A stretch of 64,000 bases of DNA from Carya illinoinensis (lineage: Eukaryota; Streptophyta; Magnoliopsida; Fagales; Juglandaceae), in contig NC_056766.1 of NCBI RefSeq assembly GCF_018687715.1, positions 24,351,501 to 24,415,500 on the forward strand, read 5' to 3'. Below the pieces are notes generated by a model. It was not told the origin of the DNA, did no database searches, and saw nothing but the letters and a program-made list of their open reading frames with translations. This document shows, in pieces, positions 1 to 12,303 of the stretch. A program made the position numbers and the translations under genes. Position 1 is the first letter of the stretch; every line of letters begins with the position of its first letter.

Positions 1-48
1 CGTTTGGGTTCAATTTGTATTAATGAAACGATGCATATGGGGTTAGTG
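1..48 (+). mobile_element. Left piece of chromovirus A 5' LTR
   Basis: The first bases match the 3' LTR of the same element from about 11976 onward (shared motif 'gggttcaatttgtattaatg'). The match stops near base 48 and resumes at about 5811, so the 5' LTR is split by an insertion. From the 3' LTR alignment, about 160 bp of this LTR lie before the window start. Confidence 0.8.
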
Positions 49-3000
49 ATATATACTGCAACATATAGTGGCTTTTGCCACGAGTTTTTTGTCTACGACA
101 TAATGTCATGGGAAAAGATGGCCTTTTACCACCAAAAAAATATATCTTATACTTTGTGCTTGAAATTTTTCTTCAATTTCAAGTTTGTTAAACTCATTAT
201 GCTTGGATTAGTTCCAAACTAGCCTCTTGACCATCTATTACCTATCAAAACAAAGATTTTGAGGCTCTTGAATATTTGAGTTGTCTGATTTGTATCTTTA
301 GTCTTTGTTTTGGGTTATTGTGGCCCAAAATCGTTATATTTTGCTGCTTCTTTTTACTGCATAAATAACAAAATTGAATACCCCCGAGAATACTAATGGA
401 TTGGTGTTTGGTTGGTGTATAAATGGATGCTTTTTGTGCCTTCTATCTCGTTTAGGTTATGAACACTAAAATTTTTATATTATTAAGATCCAATGCAAAT
501 AGTTATATGTTGTTGATTCTAGAAATGTTGACATTGGAATCAACTTATAAAATAAAATAATTCACGAGATACTTGGAACATACCTTACATGAACTGTAGT
601 AGTCTTTATTAATAGTATATCTTTCATATTGAGGAAGAATTTTGGATACATTTCTTATTTAACTTGAGCTAGGGATCTTATCTCTGTTTGAGCTATGAAA
701 CAGATGCTCCTATCCCATGCATTTCTTTAATGTCAAAGCCATGAGGCTTAATATTCAACTCTATCTTTGTTTTATCATCAAGATTTCTCTGATGTTTTTA
801 CCTGCATGAAGATCATAAAAATGTATATATTAATGCTAGCATCTTTGTACAGTTTGTGATGAAGTTTTGTCTTTTGATTGTCTTTCCTTGTATAAGACAT
901 TATGCATGTAATAAGATTAGCTTTCCTATGGTGTGCTTGGTTCTGATATTCATGTACAGATTTAGATAGCCCTTATCAATGATTATTTGATCTTACTGTA
1001 TGTAAAAATGTCAAACTTCAAATTATTTTGCCTTTACAATTTTAAACAACATTTCACCTTTTAGATCCTGATCTGGCCAACTTGATTTGGAAGGTAGATA
1101 ATTTTGTACTCAGCACTGTTTTTACCACTTTCTCTAAAAATTCTTCCAAAATATCTTAAATTATGAAGTGGAACAATCTGGTGTGATTATGCTGAAAAGT
1201 TTAATCTTTTAAACCAAATTTTACGTCTAATAATTTGGTAGAAGTTACTAGCCATATTACTAAAAATACTTGGTAAAGGGTTGGAAAATAAATTCTAGGA
1301 ACATTATATTTGCAAATTGGTGTTGAGGAATATTCTTAACTCTGTTGATATAGGAATATTTGATTCATCATTGAAATATCCAAGTTTCTCCCTTGGAAGT
1401 GTTCATCCTTCATTTCATTTCATAGTGGCCAGGCTATTTTTTTTTTTCCTCATAATATAGTTAATTGTGGTGCAATATCCACTACGGATGTTCATGGGAA
1501 ATGGAAAGCAAATTTATTTTCTATGAAATTGAGATTTCTTTTGTTGTATCAAGATTATTCTAACACACAAAATGTTTAACTAGTATTTTGTTTTGATGCT
1601 TATCAAGATTGATACAACCGCTAATTGATTTTAATCTATTCTATCAAATTAGAGTGGATGAGATCTGATTTGGGTAATGTATTTATGAATCGGAATTGGT
1701 TATGACCTTATTTGGTTCAAGTGTAAACAGTCTGTATGTGACATCCCGTTTTTACGTGTATTTTCACTGAATGAGTATTTTAATTTAATTAAAATATTAG
1801 TTCTTTGATTTTAAATTATTGTATTTTAATTGGATTTATTTAGTTGTGATATTTGTTTTGTGAAGCTTTTTTTTATATTAATTATCGTTTTGATTTTAAA
1901 TTGTTGTGTAATTTATTTTAGTTTGTTTTGGATTTAAAATTTAGTTATTAGTTTTTACCAGTTATTTATTATATTTTAGCTCGATGTGGTGTTTAAATTA
2001 TGTTATTTGATTTATAGCCTTTAAAGTCATTTTCGTTGGACCATTTTTTTGACTCAAGATGTGAGAACTGGATCTCACTTTCTTTTTTTCCTTTTTCTTT
2101 TCTCCTCTTTTTCTTTTTCTTCTTCTTTCTTTTTCTTCTTTTTCCTCCCCTGCTTCTTTCCCCCCAGCCCGTGCGACCTAGCCCCCCCTTCCCTCCGTCC
2201 GTTTTTCTTTAGCCCGCCCAGCTGCCGCCGTGCGCCGGCGTGAAGCACATCACCCCTCCCACCTATTTCCCCACCGGCCGGTGACCTTCCTCCTCTATTT
2301 TCAGCCCATCCTGCGCCTCCTATCTCCCCCATGCCCGGCTTCAAACCGCAACTCCTTTTTGCTCCCAAGCCGTCGTGCCTTCGCCATTCACCGCCAACTC
2401 TTCACCATACCACCGACGACCTCCCAACATCCTCCACCATGAAGCCCAACCCACAACGACCACTCCTTCCCCTTAAAAAGACACAAACCCGGCTTCTCTC
2501 CACACACGGGTTCCTCCCTGTAGCGCCGTCGTGAACCACCACATCACCTCACCGCCATCACCATTGTCTTCCCCTCACACCGGTGAGTCTTCCCTAGCCT
2601 CCCCGGGTCCAGTCGTGCCTCCACCTTCCCGCACTCTCCCTCACTCTCCCTCGGCCTCTTTTCCTCAAAGTTGGCCGATCTCCACCGTGCGCCGCCACCC
2701 ACGGCCAAACACCACCACTATTAGCTTCACAAACACCTCTAAGCCCTACCCTAGTTTTTCCTAGTCTTCGTTTGATCTCGTTCAAAAATGGGTATTTTAC
2801 ATCCCACAGCCACAGTGTATTTTACACTGTTATGTTGTTTTTTCTCCGCCGTTTGCAGCTCCTTGATCCTTCAAAAATTATCATATAGCGCTGTAAGTAT
2901 TTTCCAAACTCTATTTTAGATTTAAATATAATATTGCTTTTACAATAAATTCATTGACTGGTTGGTTAATTTCAGACTGAGTCCGAGGAGTCGAGGGTCG

Positions 3001-5810
3001 GATGGATTGAGGACGGAGTTGTTTGTTATTGTTGATTTTGTTATTTATTGGATGGATTGTGTCTTGAGGTGTGCATTGCATGGTGCATTCATGTGCATTT
3101 ATTAAATTGAGAAAAACTAGTTTTATTTGTATAAATGGATTTTCAGGTGCGTGTGTATCACGACCCCAAGCCGGGATGGGGTATTATCTCGATGGAGCTC
3201 CTCTGGTCACTTGGAAGTAAATAATACTGAGTGACATCCCCTGCGTTATCGCTAGGCGACGACGGGATCGCACGATACGGTAAAGTTGTCGTGTCGACTT
3301 CGTGGTTCCTAGGCTGGCGGGGACTAGAGGATGGCCTGGTCCAGGTACAAGCTAGGCGCGAGACTGTGCATCTCTCGTTTAGGTGTCACACGCGTAGTCG
3401 TTACCTGCGGTGTGACATAGGAGCTAGAGTGTGTGGATGATCCCTAGGGGAGATCATGGTGCATGCGATAATTGGAATGGGTTTTGGATATTAGATACGG
3501 GCCATTTTTTGGGAAAATGGCGAGATTATGTTTAAGGTTTTGTGATCCATTTTCTGAAAAAATGGTGGTTTTCTTGATTTGGGCCATTATCTGGGATATT
3601 GGCAAGGATTTGTTTAAGGGATATGTTTTGGGCCAAAACGGGATTTTAGCGTGAGTGAAAAAATGTGGATTTATGGTTTATGCGCATTTAGCATTATTTC
3701 ATGCATATTGTTGAGTTTAATATGTTTTTATCTTGTGGCGTTTGGATCTTTACTTACCTGCGGTACTATTTTGGTACCATAGATTTTGATGCAGATGTCG
3801 AAGAGGAGGAGGAGGCTGAGCCCGAGGAGGCGGCTCTGCCAGAGTTTTGATTTGGAGTTTTATGCCTTGTAGTTTGGTTTTTAAATGATATTTGAGACTT
3901 GTAATATTTTATGTATGTTTTAAACGAGTTTGTATCAAATAAAAATTCTGGTACTTAGTTGTAAGACTTTTATTATCCGCTGCGTGTTTTTATTGCACAC
4001 TTATTGCATGTACACACACTTGTCACTCGTCGATGGGATGTGTGACCCGTGTTGTCATCATCCCGATGCCTCGATTTTCACGTGTCCGTACGTAGGAGTT
4101 AGGGGCGTCATACTGTAAGCCTACCTTTTAGTTAGTTTGTCCAGTGGAAAGGAATGCAGGTTTAGGCATTGTTGTTATCATTGTGATTGCTATTGTGTAC
4201 TACAAATAAAATGGAATTTTGGTGCTCTGAAATTTTGTCCTTGTCTTACCATTTGTATGGGTATAAACTGTTTTACTTGCTCAACATGCAGGGCAATTAT
4301 AAAGTGTATAACCTTTGTTCTGAGAGGCTGTATGATGCGTCCTTATTTGAAGGAAAGGTGTGCCATGATTTGTTACTTAATTTACTGGGTGGAAAATATA
4401 TGGTTTGAGTCCTTGCATCATTTAAATTAGATTCCATAGCTTTAGTGGGACATTTTCACGTTTGGATGTAGCTTGGAAGATATTGCATGTAGCTCTCAAG
4501 TGCCTCAAATTATTAATAATCATAGTTCACAGTTGACATGACAAAATGATTTAGACTTCCCTCTAGGTATAATCCTACATGGTGAAATAGACGACAATGG
4601 TCAACGAGGTATCACAAGGGCATTATGAAAAAATGTTTCAATGACAAATGTTTATATTTTATAATATATCAATCCTCAAATCTTTCTCTAGGTGGCTTGT
4701 ATCCCGTTTGATGACCATAATTGCCCCCCAATTCAACTAATAATATCCTTTTACCAAAGTGCTTACTTGTGGTTGAAGGAGTGTTCATTGGAATATGTGT
4801 TTGTTGTAGTAGTGTTCATTGAGAATGATATTACAATAGTGTTCATTTTTTGCTAGTTTTTTTTTTTATTGATAAATACTGAACTTTAGTTGTTTGTAAG
4901 TCAAGCTGATTAGACACCCATTATTTTACAGGTAATTTGGTTTCATTTGTGTTGATGTTTGAGCATGGAATGGAGTTGGATAAAGATGAATTATTTTGAA
5001 GTGTTGGGATTAAGTGATGGAGCAGTTTTGAGTTTGTAAAGCATGATTTAGTATTGGTTTCTAAAACTTGAATGTATTGGGAATAGATAAGTTTGTAAAA
5101 ACAAATGTAAATTTTTCTAATATTTTCTTTTAAAATTATTATAAGTGTCAATTTTGATCTCTAATGTTGGAATATATTTATTTAAGCCTATATTAGACTA
5201 TTCCTTATGATTATTTTTGGCTAAATCTCTCTCTCATTTTTCTTTTTTCCTTTTTTCTAAAATATCTTAACATTTGCCATGAATGTAACTCGTGGCAAAT
5301 AATTTTTACTACTATATGCTTGGTAGCTAATACATATTTGCCACCAAACTATAGACTTTCATGAAAAATGAACATTAGCAATCATATAAGATGGTGGGAA
5401 AAGATGGAGTTTGATAACTATAATTCATTTTGTGATATAATTAGCACCACGAAGTCTATTACAAACATGTTTTTGGCACAACAAGATACATCACAAAGAA
5501 GTTAATGCCACCATATTTTCCATGAATATTATCGTGGGAATTATATTATTTCCGACTAAAAAGATTAGTGGGTAAATAAATTTGAAGGACCGCAAAGGCT
5601 TAAATCCAAACAGCTTTTGCCACGGATCAAACTAGTTTTTACCACAAATTAGATTCGTGGAAAAAATGTATCTTTTCCCACGGGAAAAAAAAAAATTGGT
5701 GGCAAAAATAGTATTCGCACTTATTATATGCCTGAAACGTCCCACAAAATATTTTGGTGGGAAGAATTTTTTTGCCACTTAATCTTAGCTTTTTCCGACC
5801 ACTCTCCACC
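49..5810. mobile_element. CACTA-like DNA transposon inserted in an LTR
   Basis: This stretch interrupts an otherwise alignable LTR. Its left end (about 54-150) and its right 550 bp (about 5270-5800) carry the same subterminal vocabulary: many copies of 'gccacgaa', 'ttgccac' and 'gtggcaaa' in both orientations, as in plant CACTA (En/Spm) elements. The left tip 'tactgcaacatatagtggc' resembles a decayed CACTACAACA terminus. I see no transposase, so it would be non-autonomous. Exact ends and the 3-bp target duplication are unclear (about 10 bp uncertainty). The interior at 160-1736 and 4118-5270 is AT-rich, with no coding signal I can support. Confidence 0.55.
1737..4112 (+). mobile_element. Solo LTR, 2376 bp, with 5-bp TSD
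   Basis: The element starts TGTGACATCCC and ends GGGGCGTCATA, which are near-perfect inverted termini. It is flanked by the identical pentamer CTGTA at 1732-1736 and 4113-4117. The last dinucleotide is TA instead of CA, which fits a C-to-T change. It has a pyrimidine-rich, GC-rich block at about 2075-2760 and no retroviral ORFs, so it looks like a solo LTR left by LTR-LTR recombination. The size and the TGTGACATCCC start resemble long-LTR Ty3-gypsy elements. The family is not resolved, and the strand assumes the TG end is the LTR 5' end. Small ORFs inside (for example 2230-2764, 3231-3440) are low-complexity or unrecognised and not called. Confidence 0.8.
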
Positions 5811-5943
5811 GTGCAAATAGCATTCTATATAAGGAAATATAAAACAATGTCATATATGTAAATGTACAACTATAAAAACAGAATGGAAGAGGAATGAAGG
5901 CATGGGGAATTACAGTCATTCTCTTAACTCTCTTCTTCTCATT

Positions 5944-6027
<84 letters not shown>

Positions 6028-6087
6028 ACTCTCTATCTCTCTCTATTTCTTGGAGTTGTTTAATCACAAGTAAGGGGGTCCATTACA
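5811..6087 (+). mobile_element. Right piece of chromovirus A 5' LTR
   Basis: Resumes alignment with the 3' LTR (11817-12212): shared 'aaatgtacaactataaaaac', 'ggaatgaaggcatg' and 'ctctatttcttggagtt'. It ends at the CA of 'gggggtccattaca'. It contains a (CT)n tract much longer than in the 3' LTR. Confidence 0.85.
5949..6026 (+). repeat. (CT)39 microsatellite
   Basis: An uninterrupted 78-bp CT run inside the chromovirus A 5' LTR. The 3' LTR has only a short CT-rich segment at the same place (about 12131-12175), so the tract expanded after insertion. Confidence 0.97.
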
Positions 6088-6088
6088 G

Positions 6089-6102
6089 TTAGTATCAGAA
6101 GT
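6089..6102 (+). other. Degenerate primer-binding site (tRNA-iMet type)
   Basis: One base after the 5' LTR end the sequence 'ttagtatcagaag' resembles the initiator-Met PBS TGGTATCAGAGC with substitutions. Its place next to the LTR supports this reading. The match is imperfect, as expected in an old element. Confidence 0.55.
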
Positions 6103-6307
6103 CATGGCTGAAGAGACGTGATCCTTTGCACAAGTGGTGGATTCTTTGAATCACCTTCGACAGCAAGAAGATCGATAGTAGAAGCAGCTTGAAGACACGA
6201 TTGTTGTTCTGGTTAAACGAAAAACAACAATAATTGATAGAGAGACTCCGGATAAAAGGTTTGCATAAGTTATACAACAAACTTCAAGGATATCATTAAA
6301 TGGATCA

Positions 6308-7676
6308 ATGGCTCAAGAAGATGTGGGTAGGAATCTCGGGGGCAATGTCGAACTGCATGAAGGAAGTGATGAAGTGCATTATCATGAGTTAGTTCATAGA
6401 GGAATCTTTAAAAACATAAATATAGAATTTTCAAGATTTTCTAGCGGCAATCCTGTGATTTTGGTGTATAAGGCTAACCAATACTTTTTGTACCATCAAG
6501 TGCCCCCAGGGCAAAGGATATTTTTTTTCTTCTTTTTACATGGAAGAAGAAGCCTTGGTTTGGTTCCAGAACTCAAGTGAAGCAGGCCTTTACCGTTCTT
6601 GGGATGATTTTACTTAGGCATTATAAGTAAGGTTTGGATTATCTATGTATGTTGATCCAATGGATGCCCTTACAAGATTGAATCAATTGGGTACTAGGGT
6701 AGCTTACAAGATAGAATTTGACTTGACTTCCATTAGACTCAAGGGAATTTATGAAAAGAACAAGCTAAGTTGCTTTATAAGTGGCTTGAAAGATTAAGTG
6801 AGGTTTACTGTGAAGATGTTTAATCCCAAGAACCTGAATGATGCATTTGGCTTGGCCAAGATTCAGGAACAAACATTTGAGAGTACAAGAAAAGCATGGA
6901 AGACTAGTCTTTATGATTTAGGGGCTAATGTACTGAGATCAGTGCAAATTCCTTCTATTTTACAAACTTCTCCTAAAGGGCAGGCTATTTCTAAATTACC
7001 TTATCAAAAAATTTCTGAAATCTAGATGCAAGATAGAAGAAAAAATGGTCTTCGCTACTTCTGTGAAGAAAATTGGCATCAAGGACATAGATGTTTGAAG
7101 CCAGGATTGTATGTTTTGGAAGGCATGGATTTGCCTCCAATGAGTCGTGGGAATCAAAAGAAGAAATTGAGCAGATACAAGAAGAGGAGCATAAAAAAAA
7201 ATGCAAGTTATGGCTGGTGTTGCATCAATTTCAGTCCAGGCTTTGGTTGGTACACCAAGTCTAAAAACTATGAGAGTTCTTGGCCAGATCAAGACGCTAT
7301 AATGATAGACACTGGTAGTACCCATAATTTTGTGGATAATGTAGTGGCAATCAAATGTGGATTGATGGTATAGAAATCTGCCCCTATGCAGGTCAGAATT
7401 GCAAATGGTGACATGGTAGGAAGTGAAGGAAGATGTGCTAATGTGGCCCTACATATACAAAGTACAACTTTTGTATCTAACCTATTTAACCTAAATTTGG
7501 GTGGTTGTGATGTTGTATTAGGAGTGCAATGGCTACTATCACTAGGGCCTGCTCTTTGGGATTTTGGCAAGTTGCATATGCAATTTACTTACAAGGGTGT
7601 TTTGACATGCTTAAAGGCATTAGCCTCTACTTCTAGCAACATTGTTGATGATGTTGAAATTGCTAAAGTCTCTTAA
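6308..7676 (+). pseudogene. Chromovirus A gag and protease remnant
   Basis: Ty3-gypsy Gag would form the particle, and the aspartic protease would process the polyprotein. The reading runs MAQEDVGRNL, then a Gag core (SRFSSGNP, QYFLYHQVPPGQR) to about 6790, followed by FTVKMFNPKN. A zinc-knuckle remnant YFCEENWHQGHRC lies at about 7060-7095; its first Cys is replaced, so the CCHC box is broken. The protease active site IDTGSTHNF sits at about 7305-7330. Several stops and frame changes (near 6580, 6795, 7023, 7373) break the frame. It lies directly after the 5' LTR/PBS and before the RT. It is clearly non-functional. Confidence 0.85.
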
Positions 7677-10600
7677 ATGGAAAGCAAAGGCTTATTTTTA
7701 CGGATAAGTTTAGTTTAGTCGCAAGATGTGTTGCATGATGTACCTCAGGATATCTTAAATCTATTAGACAGATTTCAAAAAGTTTTTGATGAGCCAAGAG
7801 GCTTACCTCCAAATAGGTCTCATGAGCATCAAATACTTTTAAAGAAAGACACAACTCCAGTGAGTGTGAGGCCATATAGGTATCCATATTGATAAGTATG
7901 ATTTTTATATGATTTTTTTTTACTCTTTTATTTATGAAAAGTGTTAGTTTTCCTTTAATTCTATTGATTTTATTTTATTTTTATATATTTTTCTTTATTT
8001 TCTTGTATTTGAAGGAATGAGAAGATTTAGTGCAAAAGTAGAGCATTTTTATACAAAATAAGAGACTATGGATCCAGACCGACAGGAGGCGACGAGATTT
8101 GATAAGAGCTGAGAAGATAGGGTGAGGAGCCTTGTTCAATGGGCAACAAAGAGATTTATCTCACCCAAAGTCGAAAAGACTTCCACCTCAATAGGTGAAT
8201 AGTCTTTCCTCTCGGTAGGCGAGGAGACCCAAGGATGACTAGTTTGAGTGATGAAAGTTGACCTTAAACGACCAACCTAAATGACATCATGGGCAACAAC
8301 TAGCAAAGGCAAGCAGCTTTACCGCTCGGTAGGTTGGTGAGAGAGGAGTCTTTCATTTGAGTCAAGAACCTTACATCTCAATCATTGGGTGAGGAGACCA
8401 GTTATATTCAACGCACACGGCATCTACTTGGTGGGACCCTCCTGAGCTCTATAATTCAAGCCGCATATCATTGAATCTTCCATTTTAGATAATCCCATTA
8501 TTTTTGAGATATTTGTCTCTTTTGTTCATATTTATCTTTAGAAACTTTTTAAAGATCTTTAGGCTAGATTATAGCCGTAAGACTCTGATTTCATTTTTAT
8601 TAACTTCAACAGCTATTTATTCTTTATTTTTCTAAGAATGAGGCGGATCTGGAGAGGAGAAGCTAGAGCCGCATGTTTCTTCAATAGACTCCAACTAAGA
8701 ACACTAGTTTTTTTTTTCTTTCCAGTTTCATTATGAACTAATTTTATTTTCTAGAGCTTTGATGTAGTCTAGCTTTGAACATACAATTTATATTTCAAGT
8801 TATTTTATTTTCGATTTTTCCATGATTGAGTGTTTTTTCAGTTCTTAATGCTTGCAATTTTCTTTCCAGTTATTGTTTGATCAATTGAATCCTAATGAGA
8901 TTGAGAGGTGATTTGTGATTAGAGCTCCAGGATTAAGCACCATTAGTTGAGCGAAGGTAGAGATGCTTTATCACGATTAGTGTGATTTTTGACAAAAATC
9001 CAAAGAACTTAATGAGTCTCCAATTAGTTAAATTCACATAGAGATATGGAGTATTAGTTGGAGATATTTTTAATATTATTCGAGAGAAGATATTGAATAG
9101 TTAAGGGATTTTTTTCATCAACTTGGAAAATATGGGATTTTATAACGAGGAAGAATAAATTGTGTGGTGTCATTAGGCGAAGTCATTCCTCATTTTCTTC
9201 ATCTATTCTCTTGGTAAGAAAAGGAGATGGTTCTTAGAGGATATGCATAGATTATAGGGTACTTAATGAAACTACAATTAAAGATAAGTACCCTATACCA
9301 GTGGTGGATGAATTATTTGATGAACTTTTTGGAGCAGCTATTTTTTCTAAGCTTGATTTGAGGTCAGGCCATCACCAAATTCAAATAAGTAATGATGACA
9401 TTTCAAAGATAGCATTTTGAACACATAAGGGGCATTATGAGTTCCTTGTAATACCCTTTGGACTCACTAATGCACCCTCCACATTTTAAGGCCTTATGAA
9501 TGATGTGTTCAGGCCACTTTTTGAGAAAATTTATCATAGTTTTCTTTGATGATATACTGGTCTATAGTAGAGATTTACAATCCCATTTGAAAAATCTAGC
9601 CACTATTTTGAACACTTTACAAAGCCACCAATTTTATGCAAAGAGATCTAAGTGCCATTTTGCTTACATTGAGATTGAGTACTTGGGCTATCTCATTTCT
9701 AAGGTGGGGGTGAAGGCAGATCAAAAAAAGTTGGACTCAATGATTAAATGGCCAGTTGCTAAGTTTGTCAAGGCATGGAGGGGTTTTTTAGAGTTGACTG
9801 ACTATTACAAAAAGTTTATTAGAGGCTATGGCATTATAGACGCCCCATTGATAGCTCTGTTGAAGAAATAAGCCTTTAAGTGGTCTAAGGAAGCAGCTAA
9901 GGCATTTGATCAACTCAAGCAAGCTATAACATAGCCTCCTGTTTTATTTTTAACTAATTTTTCTAAACCATTTATAAATGAATATGATGTCTGTGCTAGT
10001 GGTGTAGAGGCTGTACTAATGCAGGAGTAAAGACCTTAGGCTTTTCTAAGCCAAGCTTTAAAAGGCAAGAACTTGCAACTATCAACCTATGAGAAAGGGG
10101 TTTTTGGCTCTGGTTTTGGCAATTAAGAAGTGGAGGCCTTCTTTGTTGGGAGGTTCTTTCATTGTCAGAACTGACCATCATAGCTTGAAGTATTTGCTGG
10201 AACAAAAGATTAGAACACCTGCTCAATTGAAATGGCTCTCAAAGCTGTTGGGATATGACTTCTCTATGGAATACAAGAATGGAGTGAAGAACAAGGTGGC
10301 AGATGCCTTGTCCAGAAGAGATAAGGATGGGGGTGATGAAACTCTACTAGCCATATCTGTTCCAAGTCCTACTTGGATAGAGGAAATTAAAAGGGCCCAT
10401 GATGAGGATCAAGTGGCGTAGCAGCAGTTTGCTATTTTAAAGCAGAACCCTTCAGCAAGCACTACATTTTCTATGAAGGGTAGGGTTTTATTCAAGAAGG
10501 GCAGGCTCTATATCCCTGATTATCCAGAGTTGAAAGTGAGAATATTGTATTTTGTTCATGCAAGTCCTATTGTAGGTCACTCAGGCTTTCATAAGTCACT

Positions 10601-11808
10601 ATACAGAGCTAGATCTGACTTCTGTTGGCCTGGTATGAAGACTAAAATTAAAAAGTTTACCAAGAAATGTGAGATTCGTCAGAAGAATAAAATTGAAAAT
10701 GCTCACCCAGGTGGGTTGCTTCAACCCTTGCCAATTCCTCAAACAATTTCGACAAATATATTTATGGATTTTGTGGAGGGATTGCCTATTTCTAAGGGCT
10801 ATTGAATTGTTATGATAGTTGTTGACAAGCTACCGAAATATGCTCATTTCATGCCTTTAAAACATCCTTTCACAGCAACTAAAGTGGCTTTAGTATTCTT
10901 AGATAATGTCTTTAAGTTGCATGGCATGCCTAAGAGTATTGTATCTGATAGGGGCTCTACTTTCATCAATTCTTTTTTGAAAGAGTTCTTTAAGTTGCAG
11001 GGTGTAAATGTGTCCTAGTTTCCGCATACCATCCTTAAACTGATGGTCAAAATGAAGTTATAAACAAATGTTTGGAGCATTTTCTAGGTGCTTTTCTGGT
11101 GACAAACCAAGGCAGTGGTATGGTTGGTTAGCCTTGGCTTAGTGGTGGTATAATACCACTTTCCATGCCTCTACTAAGCTTACCCCATATGAGGCAATTT
11201 ATGGAGTACCACCTACCCCTCTTCAAGCATATATTCTGGGTCTATCACCTAATCAGGCTGTGGAAGAATTATTGAAGACTCATGAGTAGATTTTAGATAC
11301 ATTGAAGAGCAACTTTGTGTTAGCACAAGAAAGGATGAAGTTTCAGTTTGATAAACAACATACTTAAAGAGCTTTTGCAGTAGGAGATTGTGTCTATTTG
11401 ATGCTTCAGCCTTATAGGTAGTAGTCTTTAGCAATGAGAAGGAAAATGAAGTTGTCACCAAGATTTTTTAGGCCTTTTCTGATACTGGAGAAGATTGGAG
11501 AGGTGGCTTATAGACTTGAGTTGCCTCCACAATCATAGTTATATCTTGTGTTCCATTTTCTAGCATGAAGAAGAAATATAGATATCATATTTCTCCTTTA
11601 ACAACACTACCACCAATGGATGCTCAAGGTGAGATGACACTTGAACCTCAGATCATTTTATAGTGCCGTAGCAGGAAAGTAAACAACAGAGCCTTGGTGG
11701 AAGTTTTGGTTCAGTGGCAAGGAACTGATGTGGAACAAGCCACTTGGGAACCCTATTGGCAACTTAGAGAGAAGTTCTCTCACCTTGTGGGCAAGGTGCT
11801 TTGAAGGG
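7677..11808 (+). pseudogene. Chromovirus A pol remnant: RT, RNase H, integrase, chromodomain
   Basis: This was the polymerase polyprotein of a Ty3-gypsy chromovirus. The protease-RT linker ends at 7889 (VSVRPYRYPY) and RT resumes near 9156 after an insertion. Visible motifs: CIDYRVLNE (about 9245), [10 protein letters not shown] (about 9350), FGLTNAPSTF (about 9460), FFDDILVYSR with the catalytic DD (about 9543), RNase H LSTYEKGFLA (about 10078) and TDHHSLKYLL (about 10170), integrase zinc finger and VGHSGFHKSLY (about 10573), SDRGSTF core (about 10947). A C-terminal chromodomain-like block VLVQWQGTDVEQATWEPYW spans about 11705-11757. Many stops and frameshifts occur, so it is dead. The chromodomain places it among chromoviruses, which tend to target heterochromatin through that domain. 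Confidence 0.88.
7890..9155. mobile_element. Unidentified 1.27-kb insertion inside the RT region
   Basis: Pol homology stops at 'taggtatccatat' and resumes at 'gtgtggtgtcattaggcg', in the middle of RT. The intervening DNA has no ORF. It begins TGATAAGTATGATTTTT and includes a GC-richer patch with repeated 'gaggag', 'ctcggtaggc/t' and 'caacctaa' motifs (8080-8420). It may be an LTR, a short non-autonomous element or an internal rearrangement. I found no convincing target duplication or terminal repeats. It replaces a short piece of RT coding sequence. Confidence 0.5.
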
Positions 11809-11816
11809 GAGGAGTA
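11803..11816 (+). other. Polypurine tract of chromovirus A
   Basis: 'gaaggggaggagta' sits immediately before the TG of the 3' LTR, the place and composition expected for the plus-strand primer of a Ty3-gypsy element. Confidence 0.75.
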
Positions 11817-12212
11817 TGCAAGGGTCCAAAGTGATGGCAGTGATGATAGTTTTATGATGCAGTAGTAGAAATAGAGGTTCATGGCTCATGTGCAACAGAA
11901 GGGATTGAAAGGAAATGGTAGTTTTGTTAGTTAGAATTATGAGCATACAACAGGTCATATGTGTGATGTGTAGTGTAGTTGGGTTCAATTTGTATTAATG
12001 AAACAATGTGTTTGGGGGTAGTGAGTAATAGCAGTCTGTAAAAGGAAACATAAAACGATGCCGTATGAGTAAATGTACAACTATAAAAACATAATGTAAG
12101 AGGAATGAAGGCATGAGGAATTACAGTTTTCTCTCTTCTTTCTCTCTCTCTAACTCTCTATTTCTCTCTATTTCTTGGAGTTCTTGAATCACTGGTAAGG
12201 GGGTCCATTATA
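11817..12212 (+). mobile_element. Chromovirus A 3' LTR (396 bp)
   Basis: Starts TGCAAGGGTCC right after the polypurine tract and ends 'gggggtccattata', matching the 5' LTR end 'gggggtccattaca'. The terminal CA has become TA. From 11976 it aligns to the window start and to 5811-6087. The target duplication cannot be tested because the 5' LTR start lies outside the window. Confidence 0.82.
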
Positions 12213-12251
12213 GGGGGTTAATGGTGTCATAGGTGATACCTCTAATGATTA

Positions 12252-12303
<52 letters not shown>

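Noticed and set aside
2049..2785. Pro/Ser/Arg-rich ORFs on both strands
   Set aside because: Overlapping frames in a pyrimidine-rich LTR segment with no domain and no start or splice support.
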